Shown: piece by piece, positions 54,862 to 62,882 of the stretch
How the letters are laid out: each line of letters opens with the position of its first letter
How positions within the stretch are numbered: position 1 is the stretch's first letter
Notes under the pieces: model-generated
Databases searched by the model: none
What the model was told of the DNA's origin: nothing
What the model saw: the letters and a program-made list of their open reading frames with translations, nothing else
Program-made: the position numbers and the translations under genes
Assembly: GCF_963677305.1 (NCBI RefSeq)
Contig: NZ_OY781925.1
Coordinates: forward strand, 1,389,001-1,453,000
DNA: 64,000 bases
Source: an uncultured Holophaga sp.
GTDB lineage: Bacteria; Acidobacteriota; Holophagae; Holophagales; Holophagaceae
Direction of reading: 5' to 3'

Positions 54862-56283
54862 ATGCGCAAGACCAAGCTGGTGACCACCGTAGGTCCGGCC
54901 CTCCTCAACGGCGGACCTCTCCGGGAGGTGCTCGGGATCACCGATGCCATCCGGATCAATGCAAGCCACTCCAGCCCTCAGGACCGGAGCCCGGTGCTGG
55001 AGGAGATCCGCCGGATCGCCTCCGAGTTGGGCCGTCGGATCCCGGTCTTCCTGGATCTGCAGGGACCCAAGTGGCGCATCGGCATCCTGGAGGCACCCAT
55101 CGCCCTTGAGGTGGGCTCGGTGGGGGTTCTCCATCCCCAGGACAGTCCAGCCCCGACAGCTCAGGCCTGGGCGGTGCCCGTCCCCCATCCTGAGCTCTTC
55201 CAGGGGGCGCGGCCCGGTCAGCGGTGGCTCCTGGATGACGGCAACCTCAGCCTGGAGATCCAGGAGGCCCGCGACGGCCACCTCCTGGCCAGGGTCCTGG
55301 TGGGCGGGATGTTGAAGAGCCGCAAGGGCATCCACCCCCTGGGCATCGATGTGGCCATCGAGCCCCTGACCTCCCGGGATATCGAGGATGTGAAGTGGGG
55401 CGTGGAGAACGGGGTGGACCTCTTCGCCCAGAGCTTCGTGCGCTCCGGGGCCGATGTGCAGGCCCTGGCCGCCACCATCCGCGCCTTCGGAGGGGCCCAG
55501 CCGATCATCGCCAAGATCGAGCACCCCAAGGCCCTGGACCAGCTGGATCCGATCCTCGAGGCCGCCTGGGGCATCATGGTCGCCCGGGGCGATCTCGGGG
55601 TGGAACTGGGGGTGGAGAAGGTCCCCCACATCCAGAAGCACATCATCCGCAAGGCCCGGCTGGCCATGAAGCCCATCATCACCGCCACCCAGATGCTGGA
55701 GAGCATGATCGAGAACCCCCAGCCCACGCGGGCCGAGGCCTCCGATATCGCCAACGCCATCTGGGACGGTACCGATGCGGTGATGCTCAGCGCTGAGAGC
55801 GCCGCTGGCAGGTACCCCCTGGCGGCGGTGGAGTGGCTCGCCCGCATCGCCGAGGATGCCGATGGGCACGCGGAGCCCCGCCCTTGGCGGAAGGACGAGC
55901 GCCTGCCCGAGAGCCTCCTGCACCAGACCGATGCTGCCGTGGCCCTGGCGGCCTGCCGGGCGGCGGAGGACCTCCAGGCCAAGGCCCTGCTGGTTTTCAC
56001 CGAGAAGGGTGGAAGCGTACGCCTGGTGAGCCGGCTGGCGGGGATGACCCCCATCTTCGGGGCCACCACCAATGAAGGCAATGCTCGCCTAATGGGGCTC
56101 CTGAGGGGGGTTCGCAGCCTGATTGTGCCCCGGACCCAGCACTTGAGCGACATGGTGGCCTCCGTGGAGCCCCTGTTGCGGGAGCAGGGGGACATCCAGC
56201 CGGGGGATCGGGTCGTCATGACTGTCGGCCACCCCCTCTGGACTGCCGGATCCACCAACACGATGCGCGTGACCACCTACTGA
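54862..56283 (+). CDS. pyk: Pyruvate kinase
   Basis: 473 residues from the ATG at 54862, which has GGAGG; the further-upstream starts are less supported. TKLVTTVGPA opens the barrel. IIAKIEH (catalytic Lys), MVARGDLGVEL (metal and PEP), TATQMLESMI and the C-terminal allosteric domain are present. It converts PEP and ADP to pyruvate and ATP. The B-domain is shorter and diverged, and residues around the start RINASHSS replace the usual RLNFSHG, so substrate or effector handling may differ. The stop TGA overlaps the ATG of a 53-residue membrane protein gene. Confidence 0.93.
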   Translation: MRKTKLVTTVGPALLNGGPLREVLGITDAIRINASHSSPQDRSPVLEEIRRIASELGRRIPVFLDLQGPKWRIGILEAPIALEVGSVGVLHPQDSPAPTAQAWAVPVPHPELFQGARPGQRWLLDDGNLSLEIQEARDGHLLARVLVGGMLKSRKGIHPLGIDVAIEPLTSRDIEDVKWGVENGVDLFAQSFVRSGADVQALAATIRAFGGAQPIIAKIEHPKALDQLDPILEAAWGIMVARGDLGVELGVEKVPHIQKHIIRKARLAMKPIITATQMLESMIENPQPTRAEASDIANAIWDGTDAVMLSAESAAGRYPLAAVEWLARIAEDADGHAEPRPWRKDERLPESLLHQTDAAVALAACRAAEDLQAKALLVFTEKGGSVRLVSRLAGMTPIFGATTNEGNARLMGLLRGVRSLIVPRTQHLSDMVASVEPLLREQGDIQPGDRVVMTVGHPLWTAGSTNTMRVTTY

Positions 56284-56444
56284 TGAAGGGGATCCTGCTC
56301 GCCCTGGGTGCCACCATCGGAGGGTGGGCCGGGTGGTGGCTGGGGCTCAAGGTCGGGATCACCACCGCCATCCTCCTTTCGGCCGTGGGCACAGGGGCTG
56401 GGATCTTCCTGACCCGCCGCCTCTGTGAGGATCACCTCGAATGA
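56283..56444 (+). CDS. Small two-helix membrane protein between pyk and sfsA
   Basis: 53 residues, too short for usual gene finders. Its ATG overlaps the pyk stop (TGATG), and its stop overlaps the sfsA ATG (ATGA), so the three genes are translationally chained. Two hydrophobic segments rich in Gly, Trp and Leu (about 3-21 and 24-43) are followed by a basic turn LTRRLC. The frame covers the gap exactly. I do not recognise the family. Confidence 0.7.
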   Translation: MKGILLALGATIGGWAGWWLGLKVGITTAILLSAVGTGAGIFLTRRLCEDHLE

Positions 56445-57181
56445 CCAACGGCCTGCTTACCCGAGACCACCTGGTCCCCGGCCGCATCCTCAAGCGCTAC
56501 AAGCGCTTCCTGGCGGATGTGGAGCTGGAGGACGGGCAGGTCGTCACCGCCCACAGCACCAACACCGGGACCATGGCCACCTGCTGGGAACCCGGGGACC
56601 CGGTGCTGCTGGAGCCCAGCGCCAACCCCGCTCGCAAGCTGCCCTTCACTTGGCTGGCCTGCTGTCGGGGGGGGGTATGGATCGGCGTGGACACCGGGAT
56701 CCCCAACAAGGTGGTGGCTGAGGCGGCCCGCCGGGATCGCCTGCCCGGGCTCCACGGCCTCCGGGAGGTCCGTACCGAGGTGGCCTACGGCTCCGAACGG
56801 AGCCGTATCGATGTCTGGGCCCGGGACCCTGCAGGGCGGGCGGTGTACATCGAGGTCAAGAACACCACCCTGGTCCTGGGGGAGCGGATCTGCTTCCCGG
56901 ATGCGGTGACCGAGCGGGGGCGCAAGCACCTGCGCGAGCTGCGGGGGGTGGTCCGGGAGGGGCACCGGGCCGCCCTTGTCTTCTTCCTCCACCGTCCCGA
57001 CGGGCGGTCCTTCGATGCGGCTCGGGACATCGATCCCGCGTACGGCGAGGAACTGGACCGGGCGGCGGAAGCCGGTGTGGAGATCCTGCCGGTGCGGGTC
57101 GCGATGGCGGTGGGGCAGGGGCCTGCGGGCTGGTGCATCGACTGGGGGCTGGAGGGGCTGCTGCCCTGGGTCAGAGTCTGA
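56441..57181 (+). CDS. sfsA: DNA/RNA nuclease SfsA
   Basis: 246 residues. The N-terminal OB-fold (RYKRFLADVELEDG, HSTNTGTM) and the nuclease core with YIEVKNTTL (Glu/Lys) and CFPDAVTERGRKHLREL are the SfsA signatures. It was first described as a sugar-fermentation stimulation protein in E. coli; structural relatives are nucleases. Its ATG overlaps the stop of the small membrane protein gene, so it is expressed with pyk. It is not in an obvious fermentation operon. Confidence 0.93.
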   Translation: MTNGLLTRDHLVPGRILKRYKRFLADVELEDGQVVTAHSTNTGTMATCWEPGDPVLLEPSANPARKLPFTWLACCRGGVWIGVDTGIPNKVVAEAARRDRLPGLHGLREVRTEVAYGSERSRIDVWARDPAGRAVYIEVKNTTLVLGERICFPDAVTERGRKHLRELRGVVREGHRAALVFFLHRPDGRSFDAARDIDPAYGEELDRAAEAGVEILPVRVAMAVGQGPAGWCIDWGLEGLLPWVRV

Positions 57182-57241
57182 CTCCACTTTCCTGGCCGGT
57201 CTGCCGATGAAACATCGGGTCCCAGCGACAGGAGTCCTCCC

Positions 57242-58333
57242 ATGTCAGATCTGAAGCGCACCCCCCTGTATCCCCGGCACGCCGCCCTGGGGGCAAGGAT
57301 GGTGGACTTCGGAGGGTGGGAGATGCCCATCCAGTACCCTGCGGGCATCCTGGCCGAGCACCAGGCCGTCCGCACTCTGGCCGGGCTTTTCGACGTCAGC
57401 CACATGGGCGAGCTCCGGGTCCGGGGTCCCCAGGCGATGGCCTTCCTGGACTGGCTCACACCCAATGATGTCCGGGGGCTGAGGACCGGAAGGATCCACT
57501 ACACCGGGCTTCTCACGGATCGCGGCACCTTCCTGGATGACCTTCTGCTCCACAAGGTGGACGAGCGGGACTTCCTCCTGGTGGTCAACGCTTCCAATAC
57601 CGGTGCGGATCTGGCGTGGATCCGGGATCGGGCCCGGGGCTGGGAGGTGGAGGTCCTGGACGAATCTCCGGACACGGGGCAGGTGGCCCTCCAGGGGCCG
57701 CGGAGTGCCGAGATCCTCCAGCCCCTGGTGGACCTGGACCTGTCCGCTCTCCGCTACTACGGGTGCTCGGCGGCCTGCTTCCAGGGGGTGCCGGTGTTCC
57801 TGGCCCGCACCGGCTACACCGGAGAGGACGGCTTCGAGGTCTATGCCCCGGCAGGGGAGACTCCTGGGATCTGGGATGCCCTCCTGGAGAGGGGATGCCC
57901 TCTGGGGCTGGTGCCGGCCGGACTGGGCTGCCGCAACACCCTGAGGCTGGAGGCGAGGATGGCCCTCTACGGGCACGAGATCGACGCGGAAACCACACCT
58001 CTGGAGGCGGGGCTGGAGGGGATCCTCAACCTTGAGAAGGGGGATTTTATCGGCCGGGCGGCTCTGCTGGAGCTGCAGCAGAGGGGGGTGGAGCGCCGTC
58101 TGGTGGGGTTCAGGATGCTCGAGAAGCGCGACATCGCCCGGGATGGCATGCCCGTGCTCGGAGGGGGGCGGGTCACCAGCGGGGCGCCCAGTCCCACCTT
58201 TGCCTGCAACCTGGGGTTGGCCCTGGTCCCGGCAGCCCGGTGGGTCCCCGGTTCAGGTCTGGAGGTGGAGATCCGGGGCCGAGCCTGTCCAGCGGTGGTG
58301 GTTCCGACCCCCTTCTATGTCCGTCGGCGCTGA
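57242..58333 (+). CDS. gcvT: Aminomethyltransferase (glycine cleavage T protein)
   Basis: 363 residues with an AGGAG site. KRTPLYPRHAALGARMVDFGGWEMP and FDVSHMGE are the T-protein opening, the ARTGYTGEDGFEVY block is the folate-binding core, and AGLGCRNTLRLEA is conserved. It releases ammonia from the aminomethyl group on H protein and transfers the one-carbon unit to tetrahydrofolate. gcvH follows directly; gcvP is not in the window. No glycine riboswitch fits in the 60-nt gap upstream. Confidence 0.96.
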   Translation: MSDLKRTPLYPRHAALGARMVDFGGWEMPIQYPAGILAEHQAVRTLAGLFDVSHMGELRVRGPQAMAFLDWLTPNDVRGLRTGRIHYTGLLTDRGTFLDDLLLHKVDERDFLLVVNASNTGADLAWIRDRARGWEVEVLDESPDTGQVALQGPRSAEILQPLVDLDLSALRYYGCSAACFQGVPVFLARTGYTGEDGFEVYAPAGETPGIWDALLERGCPLGLVPAGLGCRNTLRLEARMALYGHEIDAETTPLEAGLEGILNLEKGDFIGRAALLELQQRGVERRLVGFRMLEKRDIARDGMPVLGGGRVTSGAPSPTFACNLGLALVPAARWVPGSGLEVEIRGRACPAVVVPTPFYVRRR

Positions 58334-58355
58334 TAGACTTGTGGAGGGAGGCCCC

Positions 58356-58748
58356 ATGTATCCGGCTGAGCTGAAGTACACCCGGAACCATGAATACCTG
58401 AGGCTGCTCGGGGATGGCACCGCCCTGGTCGGCATCAGCGGGTACGCCCAGGAGGTGCTGGGGGACATCGTCTTCGTGGCCTTGCCTCTCCAGGGCACCC
58501 ATTTCGGGACCGGGGAGGAGTTCGGTACCGTGGAGTCGGTCAAGACCGTCTCCGAGCTCTACATGCCCGCCACGGGCGAGGTGCTTGAAATCAACGGGGA
58601 ACTGGAAGCCCATCCAGAACTTGTCAACCAGGACCCCTATGGCGAAGGCTGGATGATCAAGGTCCGCCTGGACGGAGAGCCCGCAGCGGATCTGCTGGAT
58701 GCGGGAGCCTACCAGACCCTCGTCGCCACGGAGACCCACGGCCAGTGA
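58356..58748 (+). CDS. gcvH: Glycine cleavage system H protein
   Basis: 130 residues from the ATG at 58356 with a GGAGG site, 22 nt behind gcvT. The Lys in GTVESVKTVSELYMP carries lipoate. It shuttles the aminomethyl group between the P, T and L proteins. Its stop overlaps the GTG start of the lytic transglycosylase gene (GTGA), so that envelope gene is coupled to the glycine cleavage genes, an unusual combination. Confidence 0.97.
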   Translation: MYPAELKYTRNHEYLRLLGDGTALVGISGYAQEVLGDIVFVALPLQGTHFGTGEEFGTVESVKTVSELYMPATGEVLEINGELEAHPELVNQDPYGEGWMIKVRLDGEPAADLLDAGAYQTLVATETHGQ

Positions 58749-60451
58749 AACTGCAATCCAAGCTTCTCGGAAGAATCGCCCTCCTATTGGTTCTGGCCCA
58801 GGGCGGGCGCCTCCTGGCGGCCCCCCCGGCGGCCAGGGTTCCCTCTGTGTCCTCGCCCATCGAGCGTCTGGGCACCCTCGTCAAGGCCGCGGAGGCGGCC
58901 CTCGAGGCGGATGACGAGGACAAGACGGCCCAGTACATTGATGAGGCGGAGTCCCTGATCGCCGACTGGAGTGACGACACCCGGGCGAAGCCCGATGTGG
59001 CCCCACTCATTGAGCGTCTGGAGGCGGTCGAGGAGGACCTGGGGGATGATGACGAAGCCGACCCCAATGAGCTCAGCCCCTCGGAGGAGGTGGTGGTCCT
59101 CAAGGGGCAGGATCTGGTCTCGGAGATGGCCCGGGTCAAGACGGCGGAGGCGGGTACCGCCTACGACGTCCCCATCGACCTCAACGACAAGGTGCTGAGC
59201 TGGGTCCACAGCTTCACCCACGAGAAGCGAGGCTTCATGGAGCGCTCTCTCTCCCGGGCCAGCCGCTACCTGCCCATGGTCCGCCAGGTTTTCGCCGAAG
59301 AGGGAGTTCCCCAGGACCTTGCCTATCTGGCGCTCATCGAGAGCGGGTACACCAACAAGGCCCGCAGTCACGCCGCCGCCGTGGGCATGTGGCAGTTCAT
59401 CCGCCCCACGGGGCGCCTCTTCGGTCTCTTCGGCAATGCCTGGGTGGAGGAGCGGCAGGACCCCGTGAAGGCCACGCGGGCAGCGGCCCGCTACCTCAAG
59501 AGCCTCTATCAGAGGGATGGGGACTGGTACCTGGCGCTGGCCAGCTACAACGCGGGACCGGGCACCACGGACAAGGCCACCAACGGGACCAACTCCCGGA
59601 ATTTCTGGGATCTGCAGCGCTCCCGCTATCTCCGGACTGAGACCAAGCAATATGTCCCCAAGTTCTGTGCGGCGGTCCTGGTGGGCCGCAATCCCGAGCG
59701 CTATGGGCTCAGCTTCGAGCCCGAGCCGCCCTACACCTATGAGACGGTGCAGGTGGACCGGATGACCAGTCTGGCGGTGCTCTCCAGGCTCTCCGAGACG
59801 CCGCTGGAACAGCTTCGGGAGCTCAACCCCGAGTTGCTCCGGGGCAGCACTCCGCCCGGGGTCTACCAGCTCCGGGTCCCCCCCGGGACCTCCATGGCCA
59901 CCGCCAAGGTCCTGGCCAACCTGCCCGCCAACCAGCGTCTCGACTTCCTCTCCTACACCATCCGGCGCCGGGACACCTTGTCCAAGGTGGCCGAGCGCTT
60001 CAAACTCTCCCCGTCGGATCTGCTGGCAGCCAACGAGATGAGTGCGTCCCAGTTCCGGGTCGGGCGCCGGATCCAGGTGCCGCCGCCACCCCTCACGCCC
60101 ATCGATGCCCAGGATCTGGCCACCAGCGCCAGCACGCGCCGGGCCATGCCCCTGGAGCCGACGCCTTCCATTCCCACGGTGGCCGCGGTGGTGCCGGCTC
60201 CCCCCACGGAGGAGGCCCCTGCCGAGCTGGAGCCGGTGGGGCCCTCGGAGCGGAAGCCCCGGCATGCGCCCGTGCCCCATCCCGTGCGGCGGGCCGAGGC
60301 CAAGCCCCGTTACCACACCGTCAAGCGGGGGGAGACCCTCTACTCCATCTCCGCCCGCTATGGCCTGGAGGTGGGTCAGCTGACCAAGTGGAACCGGATC
60401 CGGAAGGGGCGGATCCAGGCCGGGCAGAAGCTGCGGATCTCGGCGACCTGA
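58745..60451 (+). CDS. LysM-containing lytic transglycosylase (MltD-like)
   Basis: 568 residues starting with GTG overlapping the gcvH stop. A signal peptide ends near LLAAPPA. An acidic region (about 50-120) precedes the SLT domain with YLALIESG (catalytic Glu199) and GMWQFIRPTG. Two LysM domains follow (about 405-445 and 522-567), joined by a Pro/Ala-rich linker. It cleaves peptidoglycan between MurNAc and GlcNAc with 1,6-anhydro formation and binds glycan by LysM. It is probably periplasmic or outer-membrane associated; no lipobox is seen. Normal MltD has two to three LysM units. Confidence 0.92.
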   Translation: MKLQSKLLGRIALLLVLAQGGRLLAAPPAARVPSVSSPIERLGTLVKAAEAALEADDEDKTAQYIDEAESLIADWSDDTRAKPDVAPLIERLEAVEEDLGDDDEADPNELSPSEEVVVLKGQDLVSEMARVKTAEAGTAYDVPIDLNDKVLSWVHSFTHEKRGFMERSLSRASRYLPMVRQVFAEEGVPQDLAYLALIESGYTNKARSHAAAVGMWQFIRPTGRLFGLFGNAWVEERQDPVKATRAAARYLKSLYQRDGDWYLALASYNAGPGTTDKATNGTNSRNFWDLQRSRYLRTETKQYVPKFCAAVLVGRNPERYGLSFEPEPPYTYETVQVDRMTSLAVLSRLSETPLEQLRELNPELLRGSTPPGVYQLRVPPGTSMATAKVLANLPANQRLDFLSYTIRRRDTLSKVAERFKLSPSDLLAANEMSASQFRVGRRIQVPPPPLTPIDAQDLATSASTRRAMPLEPTPSIPTVAAVVPAPPTEEAPAELEPVGPSERKPRHAPVPHPVRRAEAKPRYHTVKRGETLYSISARYGLEVGQLTKWNRIRKGRIQAGQKLRISAT

Positions 60452-60511
60452 GGCCGGGCGGAATTTGTGCTTGCCTTGTTCCGGAACTCGTGAGAAACTG
60501 AGAATTCCTCC

Positions 60512-60587
60512 GGGGCTATAGCTCAGCTGGGAGAGCGCCTGCATGGCATGCAGGAGGTCAGCGGTTCGATCCCGCTTAGCTCCACCA
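60512..60587 (+). tRNA. tRNA-Ala (GGC), first copy
   Basis: 76 nt with encoded CCA. Acceptor stem GGGGCTA/TAGCTCC (one G-U pair), D-arm GCTC/GAGC, anticodon stem CCTGC/GCAGG with loop ATGGCAT (anticodon GGC) and T-arm AGCGG-TTCGATC-CCGCT. It is identical to the second copy at 60645-60720. Confidence 0.97.
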
Positions 60588-60611
60588 AAAGGCCGCCGAA
60601 AGGCGGCCTTT
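60588..60611 (+). terminator. Terminator after the first tRNA-Ala
   Basis: A perfect 10-bp stem, AAAGGCCGCC/GGCGGCCTTT, with a GAAA tetraloop, starting right after CCA. The T-run is short. Confidence 0.8.
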
Positions 60612-60644
60612 CGACTCGGAGATGCAGTACACCCAGAACCCCTT

Positions 60645-60720
60645 GGGGCTATAGCTCAGCTGGGAGAGCGCCTGCATGGCATGCAGGAGGTCAGCGGTTC
60701 GATCCCGCTTAGCTCCACCA
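60645..60720 (+). tRNA. tRNA-Ala (GGC), second copy
   Basis: Sequence identical to 60512-60587 over 76 nt, with anticodon GGC and encoded CCA. The 57-nt spacer carries a terminator, so this copy may have its own promoter. Confidence 0.97.
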
Positions 60721-60721
60721 G

Positions 60722-60750
60722 AAAACGTCGCCCCCGGGCGACGTTTTTTT
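60722..60750 (+). terminator. Terminator after the second tRNA-Ala
   Basis: A 12-bp stem, AAAACGTCGCCC/GGGCGACGTTTT, with a 2-nt loop and three further T residues. Confidence 0.93.
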
Positions 60751-60838
60751 ATTGTCTGATCCCGGGCAGGACCGCTGAACAAGCGGCCTGCAGCGCGGTA
60801 ATCTGGAGGTTCCGCCTTCTGCGGTCTTCAGGTCGTCC

Positions 60839-62794
60839 ATGTTTGCTTCCCTCAATCACGCCCACCTCAGCTTCGGCCCTCACGAGATCCTCAGGGATGT
60901 CACCTGGGTCCTGGACGAGGACGAGTGCTGGGGTGTGATCGGCCGCAATGGAGCCGGGAAGAGCACCCTCTTCAAGGTCCTCCTGGGGGAACATGAGCTG
61001 GACGGTGGCACCGTGGTGCGACCCACCCGGGAGCGGGGCGTCCGCCTGGGGCACTACGCCCAGGACCTGAATCCCGAGACCGATGGCTCCATCCTGGAAG
61101 AGACCCTGGCGGCCTTCGGGGATGTGGAGGCGCTCCAGCACGAGATGCGGGAGCTGGAGCACCGCATGGGGGAGGCAGGGGATCTCGAGGCCATCATGGC
61201 CCGCTACCAGGAGGTCCAGGAGGCCTTTGAGCGCATGGACGGCTTCGTCATCCGCTCCAAGGCCGAGAGCATCCTGATGAACCTGGGCTTTCCCCTGGAG
61301 ATGCAGACCAAGAACATCCACGAGCTGAGCGGCGGGCAGAAGTGCCGGGTCATGCTGGCCAAGGCCATCCTCCAGGGTCAGGACCTGCTCCTCCTGGACG
61401 AGCCCACCAACCACCTGGATCTCCCCAGCCTCCGCTGGCTGGAGCAGTTCCTGCAGGACACCACCGCCACGGTGGCGGTCATCAGCCATGACCGCTACTT
61501 CCTGGACAAGGTGGCCACCAGCATCGTGGAGATCGAGCTGGGCCGCAGCCGGGTCTATGAAGGCAACTACACCGACTTCATGGAGAAGAAGGAGCAGGAG
61601 CTGGAGATCGCCGAGCGCCACTACGAGCGCCAGCAGGACTACATCCGCCAGCAGGAGGAGTACATCCGCCGCAACATCGCCGGGCAGAACACCAAGATCG
61701 CCCGGGGGCGGCGCACCCACCTCTCCAAGCTCCAGCGCATGGAGAAGCCCCTCCAGGACCGCCGCAAGGTGAAATTCACCTTCAACGAGACCCAGCGCAG
61801 TGGTGACACCGCCCTGGTGCTGGACAACGCCTCTGTGGGCTGGGAGGGCCGGGGGCTCTTCGACCCCATCGAGCACCTGCAGGTCAAGCGCGGCCAGAAG
61901 CTGGCCATCGTGGGCTTCAACGGCACGGGGAAGTCCACCCTCCTCAAGGCCATCTCCGGGGAGATCGAGTTCCTCACCGGCGGCTCCCGTCTGGGGAGCC
62001 AGGTGAAGCTGGGCTACTTCGACCAGCATCACCGGAACATCGACCCGCGCAATACCGTCTTCCAGCAGATACAGGCCGTGATCCCCATGGCCCCCAAGCA
62101 GGATGTCCTGGGCTTCCTCGCCAAGTTCCAGTTCCGGGGGGACGATGTGGACAAACCCACCACGGTGCTCTCCGGTGGCGAGCGGGCGCGGCTCTCCATC
62201 GCCACTCTCATCCGGGAGGGCGTGAATCTGCTGCTCCTCGACGAGCCCACCAACCACATGGACATCCACTCCATGGAGGCCATGGAGGACACCATCCTGA
62301 GCTTCACCGGCGCCGTGGTCCTGGTGACCCACGACCGCTATCTCCTGGGGCGTTGTGCCGACAGCCTGCTGCGGATCCACGAGGGGAAGGCGGAACTCAA
62401 GGAGGGTGGCTACGAGGAGCACCAGGCCTGGGTGGACCTGGATCTGGAGGCCGACCAGTCGCCTGTCGAGGAACCGAAGAAGGAGGCCCCCAGGCCCCAG
62501 TCCAAGTCCCAGGCCAAGGAAGCCGTCCCTATGGCTCCACCCAGGGGGCAGGCCATCGATAGGGAGAGACAGAAGACCCTCAAGCGCCTGGAGCGCAAGG
62601 TTACAGAGGCCGAGGCGAAAGTGGGGGAGGTGGAGGCCAGCATGGCTTCTCTCGCCGAGGAGCTGGCGGGGATGGACCCTTCCGACTGGCAGGCCTTCAG
62701 CGCCAAGCTGGACGCCCAGAAGGCCCTGGAGGCCGATCTCGCCTATGCCATGGCCGAGTGGGAGGAGGCCCAGACTGCCCTCGAGGAGGCTTGA
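60839..62794 (+). CDS. ABC-F family ATPase (ribosome-associated)
   Basis: 651 residues. Two ABC domains are visible: Walker A GRNGAGKST and GFNGTGKST, signature LSGGQKCRV and LSGGERARL, and the LLLLDEPTNHLD/MD boxes. A linker with a long helical (P-site tRNA interaction) part lies between them. The C-terminal end (about 560-650) is a coiled coil as in Uup and related proteins. ABC-F proteins act on translating ribosomes; the C-terminal coiled coil suggests the Uup/YdiF-type branch and not an antibiotic-resistance factor. The ribosome site is weak. It is alone on the plus strand. Confidence 0.92.
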   Translation: MFASLNHAHLSFGPHEILRDVTWVLDEDECWGVIGRNGAGKSTLFKVLLGEHELDGGTVVRPTRERGVRLGHYAQDLNPETDGSILEETLAAFGDVEALQHEMRELEHRMGEAGDLEAIMARYQEVQEAFERMDGFVIRSKAESILMNLGFPLEMQTKNIHELSGGQKCRVMLAKAILQGQDLLLLDEPTNHLDLPSLRWLEQFLQDTTATVAVISHDRYFLDKVATSIVEIELGRSRVYEGNYTDFMEKKEQELEIAERHYERQQDYIRQQEEYIRRNIAGQNTKIARGRRTHLSKLQRMEKPLQDRRKVKFTFNETQRSGDTALVLDNASVGWEGRGLFDPIEHLQVKRGQKLAIVGFNGTGKSTLLKAISGEIEFLTGGSRLGSQVKLGYFDQHHRNIDPRNTVFQQIQAVIPMAPKQDVLGFLAKFQFRGDDVDKPTTVLSGGERARLSIATLIREGVNLLLLDEPTNHMDIHSMEAMEDTILSFTGAVVLVTHDRYLLGRCADSLLRIHEGKAELKEGGYEEHQAWVDLDLEADQSPVEEPKKEAPRPQSKSQAKEAVPMAPPRGQAIDRERQKTLKRLERKVTEAEAKVGEVEASMASLAEELAGMDPSDWQAFSAKLDAQKALEADLAYAMAEWEEAQTALEEA

Positions 62795-62882
62795 TGCGGC
62801 CGGAACTGGTCTGATAGGGCAGGTCTTCCGATACCCTGGAGGCAAAGCTGTGGGCTGACCCCAGCTCTTCCGGGAGAAGACC

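Noticed and set aside
57182-57241. Glycine riboswitch before gcvT
   Set aside because: The gap is only 60 nt, too short, and lacks the motif.
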